From Legionella spiritensis (GTDB taxonomy: Bacteria; Pseudomonadota; Gammaproteobacteria; Legionellales; Legionellaceae): 64,000 bases of DNA. Position numbers and translations under genes: made by a program. Position 1 is the first letter of the stretch. Every line of letters starts with the position of its first letter. Below are positions 33,401 through 43,399 of the stretch, in pieces. The DNA lies in NCBI RefSeq assembly GCF_900186965.1, contig NZ_LT906457.1, positions 1,700,501 to 1,764,500 of the forward strand. Reading direction: 5' to 3'. The notes below the pieces were generated by a model, which was not told where the DNA came from, ran no database searches, and saw nothing but the letters and a program-made list of their open reading frames with translations.

Positions 33401-35767
33401 TTAGTTGCGTAATGGTTTACCGGTTTCTAACAGATGAGCAATTCTTTCTTGCGTCAAAGGTGTTGCCGCCAAAGTCATAAACGCTTCTCTTTCCCTTGTT
33501 AAGACCCATGATTCATCAACCAGTGTTCCCTGATTAATATCACCACCGCAAATGGTTTGTGCCAGCTCTGTAGCCAGATAATAGTCGTGTTGTGAAATAA
33601 AGCCGCCTTCCAGCCAGTTGACCAGCCCGGCCTGTAATCGGGCACTTCCTTCACGACCAGCCACTTTAAACAACCTCTTAAGCGGCGGTTGGTAATTCAA
33701 CGCCTGCATCTCATTGATTTTGGCCAGGGCGGCGTACAACACCTCATTTTTATGCATGACCCAACGGTCCGTGTTGCGGAGATAGCCAATGCGAGCGGCA
33801 TCAGGCGCACAACCCGCCACGACCGCCGTGGCTATTTGCCTGAAATAAGGTTCGATAAACAGCATCAAATCGGCGTTACCTGCCTGTTGAGCCGCCCTCA
33901 CAGCCATTTCCTTGCAACCGCCTCCGGCCGGAATTAATCCGACACCCGCCTCAACCAGTCCCGGGTAGGATTCAAAAGCCGCGATCACTGCGTCGCAGTG
34001 CATCATAAGCTCACAACCACCGCCCAAAGCACGGCCTCTCAAAGCTGCGACCGTGGGTATCGAACAGTATTTTAATTGCATGGCAACCTGCTGGAACTGT
34101 ACGATCATATGCTCAAGCGCATCCATACGGTTGGCCTGAATCAGAGAGGCCACGCCACGCAAATCCGCACCTGAACTGAAATTACCTTCATCCTGTTGAT
34201 AAATAACAAGACCGCGACATTGCTTTTCAGTCAAGGCAATCGCCTCGGACAAACCGTCAAGAACCGCCTGCCCTACCGTATTCGCCTTGCTTTTGAACGA
34301 AAGCATGGCCACATCGTCTTTCAGATGGGATAGGCGAACACCATCATTCTCGTAAATGACAATCAGATCGGGCCATTTTTCCTTTAAAACCAGATCAGGG
34401 AAAAACTGACGCTCATACACGGCCAGTTTGCTGCGCGGCTGAAATTGTCTGGTTTGTGGCTGAAATGCCCCCTCTTCCTTATAAAAAAGCAAATCGTCCG
34501 TCAACCACTGCGGCAAGGCGGTGTTACTCATTGTTTCGTTATGAGCGATGCCTTGCTTGATAATAGCCAGCATTGGGGCTACACCGGCACTTTGCCAGGT
34601 TTCAAAAGGCCCTTGTTGCCAGCCAAATCCCCAACGGATAGCCAAATCAACGTCACGGACATTCGAGGCAATATCAGCAAGATGAAAGGCGCAGTAATGA
34701 AACAGATCCCGAAAACAAGCCATCAGGAATTTCGCTTGTTTATGTCCGGACTGGCTTAATCGAGTCATCCGTTCCCGTATATCCGGTATTTTTAAAATAG
34801 CTTTCACTTCATCATCCACGGTGCCTGCCGCTTTACGATAAGCACCGGTCTCAAGATCATAGACCTCTATATCCTTCCCTCTCTTGCGATAAATACCCTG
34901 ACCCGATTTTTGCCCAAGATGGCCGTCTTTGATTAATTGACCCAGCCAATCCGGTAAGTGGAACGACGCATGCCATGGATCCTGTGTCAACTGCTCTTGC
35001 ATGGTATCAATAACATGTTCCATGGTATCAAGACCAACGACATCCATAGTACGGAAGGTCGCCGATTTGGGTCTGCCGATCAGCGGTCCGGTTAAGGCAT
35101 CCACTTCATCCAGTCCCATATTCATAGCCTGGGCATGATACATGGTCGCAATGAGTGAAAACACACCCATCCGGTTGGCAATGAAATTAGGGGTATCTTT
35201 CGCAATCACAACCCCTTTACCCAACGTGCCGGTTAACCAGGTTTCCAGATAATCCAGCAACTCGGGATGTGTTGTCGAGGCAGGAATTAATTCAGCCAGA
35301 TGCATGTAACGGGGAGGATTAAAAAAATGAACCCCGCAAAAATGGCCGCGATGCGCTTCAGGCAACGTGTTGGCAAGTTCATTAATGCTTAATCCGGACG
35401 TGTTACTGACCAAAATGGAATCCTTGCGAAGAACCGGGCTGATACGATTGTAAAGATCCGTTTTCCAATCCATACGTTCCCCGATAGCTTCAATGATCAA
35501 ATCGCATTGACCTAATTCGGATAAATGGTTCTCGTAATTTTTAGCTTGTAATAAAGCCGGGATATCGGGTGTCGCTATCGGGCTTGGTTTCAGCTTGGTT
35601 AAATGGCCAATCGCCTTATTAACCAGTGAATTGGGTTCTCCTTCCCTGGCGGCAAGATCATACAATAATGTTTCTATGCCTGCGTTAACGCAATGTGCCG
35701 CAATCTGCGCGCCCATAACACCAGCACCCAGTACCGCGATTTTTTTAATGAAAAAATCTCCCTGCAT
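33401..35767 (-). CDS. fadN: FadN-like 3-hydroxyacyl-CoA dehydrogenase / enoyl-CoA hydratase
   Basis: 788 residues. The N-terminus IKKIAVLGAGVMGAQIAAHC is the NAD motif of hydroxyacyl-CoA dehydrogenase; GVHFFNPPRYMHLAELIP contains the catalytic His, followed by DTPNFIANRMG. From about residue 480 a crotonase-type hydratase domain follows (NFSSGADLRG, ALGGGCELMMHCD). Dehydrogenase first and hydratase second is the B. subtilis FadN order and the reverse of E. coli FadB. It performs the two middle steps of beta-oxidation with the thiolase downstream. Confidence 0.93.
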   Translation of the reverse strand: MQGDFFIKKIAVLGAGVMGAQIAAHCVNAGIETLLYDLAAREGEPNSLVNKAIGHLTKLKPSPIATPDIPALLQAKNYENHLSELGQCDLIIEAIGERMDWKTDLYNRISPVLRKDSILVSNTSGLSINELANTLPEAHRGHFCGVHFFNPPRYMHLAELIPASTTHPELLDYLETWLTGTLGKGVVIAKDTPNFIANRMGVFSLIATMYHAQAMNMGLDEVDALTGPLIGRPKSATFRTMDVVGLDTMEHVIDTMQEQLTQDPWHASFHLPDWLGQLIKDGHLGQKSGQGIYRKRGKDIEVYDLETGAYRKAAGTVDDEVKAILKIPDIRERMTRLSQSGHKQAKFLMACFRDLFHYCAFHLADIASNVRDVDLAIRWGFGWQQGPFETWQSAGVAPMLAIIKQGIAHNETMSNTALPQWLTDDLLFYKEEGAFQPQTRQFQPRSKLAVYERQFFPDLVLKEKWPDLIVIYENDGVRLSHLKDDVAMLSFKSKANTVGQAVLDGLSEAIALTEKQCRGLVIYQQDEGNFSSGADLRGVASLIQANRMDALEHMIVQFQQVAMQLKYCSIPTVAALRGRALGGGCELMMHCDAVIAAFESYPGLVEAGVGLIPAGGGCKEMAVRAAQQAGNADLMLFIEPYFRQIATAVVAGCAPDAARIGYLRNTDRWVMHKNEVLYAALAKINEMQALNYQPPLKRLFKVAGREGSARLQAGLVNWLEGGFISQHDYYLATELAQTICGGDINQGTLVDESWVLTREREAFMTLAATPLTQERIAHLLETGKPLRN

Positions 35768-35789
35768 GATACGGTTCCCTATGTACTAG

Positions 35790-35872
35790 GGTGTGTCGTC
35801 AATCCCCTTTCAGAGAGGAAAGGCAAGAAATCAGCGCGGTTTGCAACTGAAAATACGAATTGACGACACACC
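35790..35872. mobile_element. 83-bp miniature inverted-repeat element
   Basis: Perfect 14-bp terminal inverted repeats GGTGTGTCGTCAAT (35790-35803) and ATTGACGACACACC (35859-35872) enclose 55 bases with no reading frame. It is unrelated to the TA-flanked family. No clear target duplication (TAG left, TTA right). It sits between ALDH7-type and fadN-like genes. Confidence 0.75.
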
Positions 35873-35893
35873 TTAAAGTTATAATTTAGAGAG

Positions 35894-35914
35894 GCACCGG
35901 TTAACAGCCGGTGC
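35894..35914 (-). terminator. Hairpin after the ALDH7-type gene
   Basis: GCACCGG (35894-35900), 7-base loop, CCGGTGC (35908-35914), 9 bases past the stop codon at 35923. It has no strong U-tract. Confidence 0.5.
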
Positions 35915-35922
35915 AACAGTCT

Positions 35923-37443
35923 TTAAGACAAGTTAAAGCGTATTCCTTGTGCCAAAGGCAAGTCATCTCCCCAGTTGATCGTGTTCGTTTGCCGGCGCAT
36001 GTAGGCTTTCCACGCATCCGAACCCGATTCACGACCGCCGCCGGTTTCCTTTTCTCCACCAAAGGCCCCGCCAATTTCAGCACCGGACGTACCAATATTG
36101 ACATTGGCAATACCACAATCACTGCCTAACGCGCTTAAAAAACGTTCCGCATGTTTGAGGTTTTGGGTAAAGATTGCGGAAGACAATCCCTGGGGAACAC
36201 CATTTTGCAAGGCAATGGCTTCATCAAGGGTTGTGTAGGACATCACATACAGAATAGGAGCAAATGTCTCTTCCTGCACAATATCCCAATCATTTTTCAC
36301 ATCCGTTACCAGTGTAGGCTGAACGAAATAACCTGGTTTTTGAACGATCTCGCCGCCAAAGACGATTTGTCCTCCGGCTTCCCTTATATGGGTTATAGCC
36401 GATTTGAATTGATGTACCGCAGCTTCATCGATTAACGGGCCCATCAGATTTTTAGTATCGAGGGGATCACCGATGGTAATTTGTTCATAAGCATGTTGCA
36501 GGCGCTTGATGACATCCTGATACATCGTGTGATGGACAAAAAGACGTCTGGTGGACGTACAACGCTGGCCGGCTGTACCGACGGCACCAAACACAATACC
36601 GGGAACCGCCAGATTCAAATCGGCGTGTTCATCCAGAATGATAGCGTTATTACCACCCAATTCCAGAATGGTATGCCCTAAACGTGACGCAACCTGGGCA
36701 GCCACTTTCTTGCCTACGGCCGTCGAACCGGTAAAGGAAATCAATGGAATTTTGACGTCGTTGACCATAGCTTCCGCCACATCGTGCGATTCCGGGATAA
36801 TCAGACTGAAAATTTCCGGACAATGATTAGCCTTCAATACCTTGTTGCAGATATGTTGCACGGCAATTGCGCAAAGCGGCGTTTTTGCGGAAGGTTTCCA
36901 AATAGTGACATTACCGCATATCGCGGCGATAAAAGCGTTCCAGGACCAAACAGCGACCGGAAAATTAAAAGCCGAAATGACCCCGACAATGCCATAGGGA
37001 TGCCATTGTTCATACATGCGATGGTTTGGACGCTCCGAGTGCATGGTTTTACCATACAACATTCGCGATTGCCCTACGGCAAAATCGGCGATATCTATCA
37101 TTTCCTGGACTTCACCGTCGCCTTCCTGTTTGGATTTTCCCATTTCAAGAGAGACGAGGCTACCCAGCCAGTCTTTATGATCACGCAGAGCCTGTCCCAT
37201 TTGCCTGATGATTTCCCCTCGTCTGGGGGCTGGAACCTGACGCCATTCATCCGCCGCTTTTTCAGCCCTGGCCATAACGGTCTGATAGTCGTCCCAGGTA
37301 CAAGTGGCCACTTCCGCCAGCTTTTCACCGCTGGCAGGATTGTAAGAAGTCAAACGATTGGCGTGTAGTTCGCTACGCCAGCCCTGCCCGCTAAAAGCCC
37401 CCGGATTGGTTTCTGAAATACCGAGTCTGCTTAATAAATCCAT
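35923..37443 (-). CDS. Aldehyde dehydrogenase, ALDH7 (aminoadipate semialdehyde) type
   Basis: 506 residues, the length of ALDH7A1/antiquitin. [49 protein letters not shown], the catalytic Cys in GQRCTSTRR and [20 protein letters not shown] are ALDH7 hallmarks. The family oxidises alpha-aminoadipic semialdehyde to aminoadipate in lysine breakdown. It lies 10 bases after a lysine/saccharopine-type dehydrogenase, which would make that substrate. Confidence 0.92.
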   Translation of the reverse strand: MDLLSRLGISETNPGAFSGQGWRSELHANRLTSYNPASGEKLAEVATCTWDDYQTVMARAEKAADEWRQVPAPRRGEIIRQMGQALRDHKDWLGSLVSLEMGKSKQEGDGEVQEMIDIADFAVGQSRMLYGKTMHSERPNHRMYEQWHPYGIVGVISAFNFPVAVWSWNAFIAAICGNVTIWKPSAKTPLCAIAVQHICNKVLKANHCPEIFSLIIPESHDVAEAMVNDVKIPLISFTGSTAVGKKVAAQVASRLGHTILELGGNNAIILDEHADLNLAVPGIVFGAVGTAGQRCTSTRRLFVHHTMYQDVIKRLQHAYEQITIGDPLDTKNLMGPLIDEAAVHQFKSAITHIREAGGQIVFGGEIVQKPGYFVQPTLVTDVKNDWDIVQEETFAPILYVMSYTTLDEAIALQNGVPQGLSSAIFTQNLKHAERFLSALGSDCGIANVNIGTSGAEIGGAFGGEKETGGGRESGSDAWKAYMRRQTNTINWGDDLPLAQGIRFNLS

Positions 37444-37453
37444 ATTGTTTCTC

Positions 37454-38542
37454 CTAAGCGTAATGTCGGCCGAAGCGATTGGCTAAAACATCGGTGAGAT
37501 TGAAATTTTCCTGTAAAACAAGTCCCTTATATTCATTGGCCTGTCCTAACACCAAATCGACGACGGCACAAACACCCGAAGCCGTACTGACTTGAATAGC
37601 TGACCACTCCAGCCCGCAGATGGTTTCGGGATAAACCTTGCGAACATAACTTTTTTCCGTTAACTCACCTTGCCTGATGCCTTCAACGGTTACATAGACA
37701 ATTACGATATCCTGATACGTTTTAGGTATCGCCCTTTCCAGTATACGTTTGAGAGTGTCTCGATCTTCGTTCAATTTAAGGTCATTCATCAATAAACGCA
37801 TTTTTTCACAATGACCCGGGTAACGCATGGTTTTATAATTCAACGATCGGATTTTCCCATCGTACAATTCAGCCAGGCTCCCCACCCCACCGGAGGTGTT
37901 AAACGCCTCGTATTCACATCCGTCAATTTGAATGGCTTCCAGCCCTTCCAGAGGCTTCATGACCGCTGCTTCACCATTTTCAATGCCGTAGCAAGGATTG
38001 CCGTACTCATTAATAACACCGTCGGTTGACCAGGTTAAAGAGTAATGCAGTGCGTTACTGGCCCTTTGAGGTAAAGCCCCTACCCGCAGTTTGGCATGAT
38101 AACATTCATCAAACTCCTGCATGAGGCTGTTCGCTGCAATACTTATAAATCCAGGTGCCAATCCGCATTGAGGTACAAAAGCGGTTTCCGCATTTTCGGC
38201 GATGGCCTTGACCGCCGCAGTTACGGATGTGTCTTCCGTCAAATCAAAATAATGCGCCCGGGCTGATTTCGCCGCTTTTGCCACGTGAGTGTTAAGAAAA
38301 TAAGGCAGACTCGAAATAACGGCGATAATATTATTATTCTTAAGATAAGCTATCGTGGATTCTTCATCCGTCACATCAATTGCAACGGTTTTTATCTGAG
38401 GCATGTTTTGCATCAACCTGGTTACATCACTTCCTGAAAACTCCAAGTCGGCCAGGTGAACCTGATAATCATTACTTTCAGCCAGAAGACAGGCGATCAG
38501 GCTGCCAATTTTCCCGGCTCCGGTTATCATAACGTTATACAT
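37454..38542 (-). CDS. Saccharopine dehydrogenase-family protein (lysine 6-dehydrogenase candidate)
   Basis: 362 residues from the ATG at 38542, preceded by GGAG; an upstream in-frame start at 38575 is rejected. The N-terminus [19 protein letters not shown] is an NAD(P) Rossmann motif, and [17 protein letters not shown] plus [18 protein letters not shown] are conserved in saccharopine reductase/lysine 6-dehydrogenase proteins. The protein is of the short (about 360-residue) kind typical of LysDH, which deaminates the epsilon-amino group of lysine. Coupling with the ALDH7-type gene supports lysine to aminoadipate. A role as saccharopine dehydrogenase is the alternative. Confidence 0.8.
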   Translation of the reverse strand: MYNVMITGAGKIGSLIACLLAESNDYQVHLADLEFSGSDVTRLMQNMPQIKTVAIDVTDEESTIAYLKNNNIIAVISSLPYFLNTHVAKAAKSARAHYFDLTEDTSVTAAVKAIAENAETAFVPQCGLAPGFISIAANSLMQEFDECYHAKLRVGALPQRASNALHYSLTWSTDGVINEYGNPCYGIENGEAAVMKPLEGLEAIQIDGCEYEAFNTSGGVGSLAELYDGKIRSLNYKTMRYPGHCEKMRLLMNDLKLNEDRDTLKRILERAIPKTYQDIVIVYVTVEGIRQGELTEKSYVRKVYPETICGLEWSAIQVSTASGVCAVVDLVLGQANEYKGLVLQENFNLTDVLANRFGRHYA

Positions 38543-38605
38543 ACATTCCATCTCCATTGTAAATCGAGCCGTCATCGTACACCAAATACCCGATTACTTG
38601 AATAC

Positions 38606-38620
38606 TCCTGAAAATCAGGA
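38606..38620. repeat. Small palindrome in the lysDH-lnt divergent spacer
   Basis: TCCTGA AAA TCAGGA. It lies in the 258-base spacer between the divergent lysine dehydrogenase and lnt starts. Possible operator for a lysine-responsive regulator; no promoter could be assigned with confidence. The rest of the spacer shows nothing else. Confidence 0.35.
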
Positions 38621-38800
38621 TATCAATTCAGGTCGATGTCATTCTGAAATCCTGTATGTCACCGCCCTGAATGACGCCTTCAGGATGATAAATTTACCAA
38701 AGATGACAAAACCCCATCAAAATGATATTATTTTAATCCATCAAGGGTCGTCACGTTCGTCTGTTGACCTTTATTTTCCAGTGATTTATTGTTGGATTCC

Positions 38801-40405
38801 ATGAGTGGAAACCGGAGCAGAGCCGTTAAGCCGTCTATCAAAACCATATTGCGATTTTCTGAGGATGAAAAACCGGTTCGATTGTTTTTTCGTTTCCTTT
38901 TAACCGGTCTTTTGCTTCCGTTAGGTTTTGCGCCCTTCCATTTACCCGGTATGGCCATTCTGTCGCTAGCCCTTTTTTATTGTTTTTTACAGATTGTTCC
39001 CCAAAACAGGGCTTTCCGATACGGCCTGGCCTTCGGCCTTGGTTTTTTTGGATTTGGAGTATCCTGGGTTTTTAACAGCATTCATCAATATGGACACCTG
39101 AATACCGCGATTTCCACGATTATTACCCTGTTTTTTATCTTATACCTTTCACTGTTTCCGGCGTTGATGGCCCTCGTCTTCAGACGCCTGCCGGTGAAAC
39201 CGTTTACAGTGCGTTCAGGGTTGGCGTTCAGCGCCATGTGGATTATCAGCGAATTTGTCCGGGCAACCTTTCTGACCGGGTTCCCCTGGCTGTTGGTCGG
39301 TTTTGGTCAGTTTGACGCACCAAGCCGATATCTTTTGCCCGTTTTAGGTGTCTATGGCCTGGGGTTTCTGACCTGCTTCTCGGCCTCCTTGCTGGTTATC
39401 GGTTTAAAACATTACGGTTTGCAGCGTGTTAAATACCTTGTTTTTTGTATGGCATTACTGTTGGCGCCCTCCTTAATGAAATCGAAAACATGGAGTACGG
39501 AAAGTGCCGGCGCAATCAGCGTAGGTATCATTCAAGCCAACTTGTCCATGCGGGATAAATGGGATGAGTCGTTATTCGAGCAATTATTGAACTACTATCA
39601 ACATCAGACTGAACAATTGCTCGGAACACAACTGATTGTTATGCCCGAATCCGCTATTCCATTACCTTCTTCCTACGTCAGTGATTTTTTAAACAGGTTA
39701 CGCAAGAAGGCCCGGCAGACCGGAAGCGCGATATTATTGGGGATCCCCAAACCTGTAAACATGGATGAAGAACGTTATTATAATGCCCTGATTACGCTCG
39801 GAAAAGGAAAAGGCTCTTATCTGAAACAACATCTGGTGCCTTTTGGTGAATACATACCAGGGCCATTTGTTTCACTTGTAGAATGGCTGGGAATACCTGA
39901 CGCCAATATGCAGTCCGGTAAAAAAAATCAGCCACTGATTCATATACAGAACAGGCCTGTCGCCAGTTTAATCTGTTATGAACTGGCGTATGGCAATCTC
40001 TTGCGCAACCAGCTTCCACGAGCCGAATGGCTCGTTTCCATCAGCGACGACGGTTGGTTTGGACATTCCCTGGCCATTTATCAACAACAACAAATGGCTC
40101 AGGTACGCTCCCTGCAAACGTCTCGTTACCAGGTCATGGCAAACAATGACGGCCTGTCCTCCATTATTGATAATCATGGGGAAATTATTTCATCCGTACC
40201 CGCCTTTCGTTCCGGCATACTGAAAACATCCCTGTACCCCATGAAAGGAACAACATTGTGGGTTACTCTGGGAGATACGCCAATCCTGATTTTTTCAGTA
40301 TTAATCGGTCTCATGTGCTTTTTAATTAAACAACCAGACAGTAATGAGGCGATTGAAACTATTGCTGCGGAGGATAAGAGGCGTTATCCTTACCAACCTG
40401 TCTGA
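38801..40405 (+). CDS. lnt: Lnt: apolipoprotein N-acyltransferase
   Basis: 534 residues from the ATG at 38801. The N-terminal half has six to seven membrane segments (LLLPLGFAPFHLPGMAILSL and on). The nitrilase-like periplasmic domain carries the E-K-C triad: Glu in VMPESAIP, Lys in LKQHLVPFGEY and Cys in LICYELAYG. Lnt adds the third acyl chain to lipoproteins. It is followed by leuS after 11 bases, a common gammaproteobacterial order; corC/ybeX is not seen upstream. Confidence 0.95.
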   Translation: MSGNRSRAVKPSIKTILRFSEDEKPVRLFFRFLLTGLLLPLGFAPFHLPGMAILSLALFYCFLQIVPQNRAFRYGLAFGLGFFGFGVSWVFNSIHQYGHLNTAISTIITLFFILYLSLFPALMALVFRRLPVKPFTVRSGLAFSAMWIISEFVRATFLTGFPWLLVGFGQFDAPSRYLLPVLGVYGLGFLTCFSASLLVIGLKHYGLQRVKYLVFCMALLLAPSLMKSKTWSTESAGAISVGIIQANLSMRDKWDESLFEQLLNYYQHQTEQLLGTQLIVMPESAIPLPSSYVSDFLNRLRKKARQTGSAILLGIPKPVNMDEERYYNALITLGKGKGSYLKQHLVPFGEYIPGPFVSLVEWLGIPDANMQSGKKNQPLIHIQNRPVASLICYELAYGNLLRNQLPRAEWLVSISDDGWFGHSLAIYQQQQMAQVRSLQTSRYQVMANNDGLSSIIDNHGEIISSVPAFRSGILKTSLYPMKGTTLWVTLGDTPILIFSVLIGLMCFLIKQPDSNEAIETIAAEDKRRYPYQPV

Positions 40406-40416
40406 AATATAACTTA

Positions 40417-42894
40417 ATGACTATGGATATTAGCTATAAACCAAGAGACGTTGAAGAACAAGCTCAACAATATTGGTTAAAAAAACAATCATTTAATGTC
40501 ACAGAAGATTTAAATAAAGAAAAATTTTATTGTCTGTCCATGTTTCCATATCCGAGCGGAACCTTGCATATGGGGCATGTTCGCAACTACACCATTGGCG
40601 ATGTAATTGCCCGATACCAGAGAGCCTTAGGGAAAAACGTACTGCAACCCATCGGATGGGACGCGTTTGGTCTGCCTGCAGAAAATGCCGCTATCAAGCA
40701 TGGTATCCACCCCGCCGAATGGACAAAAAAAAATATTGCCTCCATGAAGGAGCAATTTTTACGTTTGGGTAATGCCTACGACTGGAAACGTGAAATTACA
40801 ACCTGCGAACCCGATTATTATCGCTGGGAACAATGGTTTTTCATCAAATTATATGAAAAAGGACTGGTTTATAAAAAAAATGCCCTGGTAAACTGGGATC
40901 CGGTTGATAAAACCGTGCTGGCCAATGAACAGGTTGTCGATGGCCGCGGTTGGCGTTCAGGAGCCATTGTCGAGCGAAGGGAAATACCACAGTGGTTTAT
41001 AAAAATTACCGCTTACGCCGATGAATTACTGGAAGATCTGGACACTCTGGATCAATGGCCCTCCCAGGTCAAGCAAATGCAACGCAACTGGATCGGACGT
41101 TCCGAGGGCTGCGATATCTATTTTAAGGTAAAGGATTATCCGAAAAAATTAAAAATTTACACGACCAGACCCGATACATTAATGGGTGTAACCTATCTGG
41201 CCGTATCTCCTGATCATCCGCTCGCCAGAGAGGCGGCCAAAGATAATCCTGAAATTGCCGCTTTTATCAACGATTGCCAGGGGATCCGCATGGCGGAAGC
41301 CGATCTGGCAACGATGGAAAAGCGCGGGATTGCGAGTGGTTTTATGGCGACACACCCGGTGACAGAAGAGGAAATCCCGGTCTGGATAGCTAATTTTGTC
41401 GTCATGCAGTACGGTTTTGGAGCCGTCATGGCCGTTCCGGGTCACGATCAGCGTGACTGGGAATTTGCCCGAAAATATCACTTGCCAATAAAAGAAGTTG
41501 TCAAACCTGTCGGTGATGAGTCGCATGATTTTTCCAAATCGGCATTTACCGGGGAAGGTGAACTGATTAATTCCTATCAATTTGACGGTTTGCATTCCCA
41601 GGTCGCCATCAAAATCATAGGCCAGTTTCTCGAGGAACAGGAACACGGTAAAATGACTGTCAATTACCGTTTAAGAGACTGGGGCGTTTCAAGACAACGA
41701 TACTGGGGTACACCCATTCCGATGATCTATTGCGACGAGTGCGGCATTGTTCCGGTTCCGGACGATCAACTGCCCGTCACATTACCGGAAAATATCGAGT
41801 TGACCGGCGAGGGAACGGCATTGGAAAAAAACATTGAATTTCTGCAAACCCAATGCCCTAAATGCGGACAGGATGCCACGCGAGAAACGGATACGTTCGA
41901 TACCTTTGTTGAATCCTCATGGTATTATGCGCGATTTGCCTGTAAGGGTCAGGATAATGCCATGCTTGATGATCGTGCCAAATATTGGACACCTGTCGAC
42001 CAATACGTCGGGGGCATTGAGCATGCTGTCATGCATCTGCTGTACGCCCGTTTTTTCCATAAGCTAATGCGGGATGAAGGCCTGGTTAACTCGGATGAAC
42101 CGTTCAAATCACTGCTGACCCAGGGTATGGTGCTTAAAGATGGACATAAAATGTCAAAATCATTAGGCAATATCGTGGATCCCAATCACCTGATTGATAC
42201 TTATGGTGCGGACACAGCCAGATTATTCATTATGTTCGCCTCTCCTCCGGAACAATCGCTGGAATGGTCCGATAGCGCTGTTGAAGGCGCGCATCGTTTT
42301 CTGAAACGTATATGGTCTTACGCGTATGAACATCAGGATATATTTAAAGAAACCAACGCCGCGATTTTCGACGGTAACGGAAACGTTGATTGGCAGGCTG
42401 CAGAAAATCGTCTGAAAAAATCTCGTATGATTGTTCATCAAATACTGGCCCAGGCATCAAACGATTACGAGCGACAACAGTATAATACGGTCGTATCAGG
42501 ATGTATGAAATTATTTAATGAGTTATCCGCATATGCCATTGAAACGGAAGATGACAAATATTTTGCCAACTCTGCCATGAGCATTCTTTTACGTCTTCTG
42601 GCTCCCGTTACTCCCCATATCTGCCATCATCTCTGGCAACATCTGGAATACGATAAAGTTATTATCGACGCACCCTGGCCCAAAGTGGATAAAAGCGCTC
42701 TTAAAAGTGATGAACTCGACTATGTGGTTCAGGTTAACGGAAAACTAAGAGCCCAATTCAGTGCAAGCAGTGATTTGGCAGAAGATGAATTAATAGCTCT
42801 TGCCAGGCAACATGCCCAGGAACACATCAAGGACAAAGCTGTCAAAAAGGCCATAGTCGTTGGACATCGTCAGTTAATCAATCTGGTTGTATAG
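40417..42894 (+). CDS. leuS: LeuS: leucyl-tRNA synthetase
   Basis: 825 residues. The class I signatures are HMGH in TLHMGHVRNYTIGDV and KMSKS in DGHKMSKSLGN. The editing domain (TRPDTLMGVTYLAVSPDHP) and zinc-type CDECG / CPKCG pairs are present. An in-frame ATG two codons in is an alternative start. It charges tRNA-Leu. First of leuS-lptE-holA-nadD. Confidence 0.98.
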   Translation: MTMDISYKPRDVEEQAQQYWLKKQSFNVTEDLNKEKFYCLSMFPYPSGTLHMGHVRNYTIGDVIARYQRALGKNVLQPIGWDAFGLPAENAAIKHGIHPAEWTKKNIASMKEQFLRLGNAYDWKREITTCEPDYYRWEQWFFIKLYEKGLVYKKNALVNWDPVDKTVLANEQVVDGRGWRSGAIVERREIPQWFIKITAYADELLEDLDTLDQWPSQVKQMQRNWIGRSEGCDIYFKVKDYPKKLKIYTTRPDTLMGVTYLAVSPDHPLAREAAKDNPEIAAFINDCQGIRMAEADLATMEKRGIASGFMATHPVTEEEIPVWIANFVVMQYGFGAVMAVPGHDQRDWEFARKYHLPIKEVVKPVGDESHDFSKSAFTGEGELINSYQFDGLHSQVAIKIIGQFLEEQEHGKMTVNYRLRDWGVSRQRYWGTPIPMIYCDECGIVPVPDDQLPVTLPENIELTGEGTALEKNIEFLQTQCPKCGQDATRETDTFDTFVESSWYYARFACKGQDNAMLDDRAKYWTPVDQYVGGIEHAVMHLLYARFFHKLMRDEGLVNSDEPFKSLLTQGMVLKDGHKMSKSLGNIVDPNHLIDTYGADTARLFIMFASPPEQSLEWSDSAVEGAHRFLKRIWSYAYEHQDIFKETNAAIFDGNGNVDWQAAENRLKKSRMIVHQILAQASNDYERQQYNTVVSGCMKLFNELSAYAIETEDDKYFANSAMSILLRLLAPVTPHICHHLWQHLEYDKVIIDAPWPKVDKSALKSDELDYVVQVNGKLRAQFSASSDLAEDELIALARQHAQEHIKDKAVKKAIVVGHRQLINLVV

Positions 42895-42898
42895 GCTA

Positions 42899-43384
42899 AT
42901 GATAAAAAAAAGCCTGTTTTTTTGCCTGTTCAGCCTATTGATTGGATGCGGTTTTCATTTACGTGGTGTGGCAGAAATGCCAACCTGGCTAAAAAATGTG
43001 GCTTTAATTATTGAGAGTGCCCACCGCGATCTGGAGCCCACACTGAAAGATCAACTGCAGGCTTACAATGTTACCATATCGCCCTCAGCCGCCAAAGCCA
43101 GTTATTTGCTGATTATCGAAAAGGATGAAAACCAGCAACAGATAACCAGCGTTAGTGCCAGCACAACACCCAGGCAATACCAGCTTTTTTATCGGGTATG
43201 GTTTCGTTTGGTCAGCAATAATGGCAATGTCATTATTCCAAGCTCACAAGTCACGGTAACCAGGCAATTAACGGTAAACAATGACAGGATTCTAGGATCG
43301 GATTCTGAAGAAATAACTATCCATAGGGAAATGCGTCGTGATGCCGCCATGCAGATCATTTACAGACTGAACCGTAAATCTTAA
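42899..43384 (+). CDS. lptE: LptE: LPS-assembly lipoprotein
   Basis: 161 residues from the ATG at 42899, 4 bases after the leuS stop; the longer frame from 42887 is rejected. A lipoprotein signal peptide with lipobox LLIGC leads to GFHLRGVAEMP, the LptE/RlpB signature. It plugs the LptD barrel in the outer membrane. Its position between leuS and holA is conserved. Confidence 0.93.
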   Translation: MIKKSLFFCLFSLLIGCGFHLRGVAEMPTWLKNVALIIESAHRDLEPTLKDQLQAYNVTISPSAAKASYLLIIEKDENQQQITSVSASTTPRQYQLFYRVWFRLVSNNGNVIIPSSQVTVTRQLTVNNDRILGSDSEEITIHREMRRDAAMQIIYRLNRKS

Positions 43385-43399
43385 CCAGAGCAGCAAACC

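Noticed and set aside
38598-38804. 68-codon frame upstream of lnt
   Set aside because: It has no ribosome site and overlaps the lnt start region; it looks like a chance frame in the divergent spacer.
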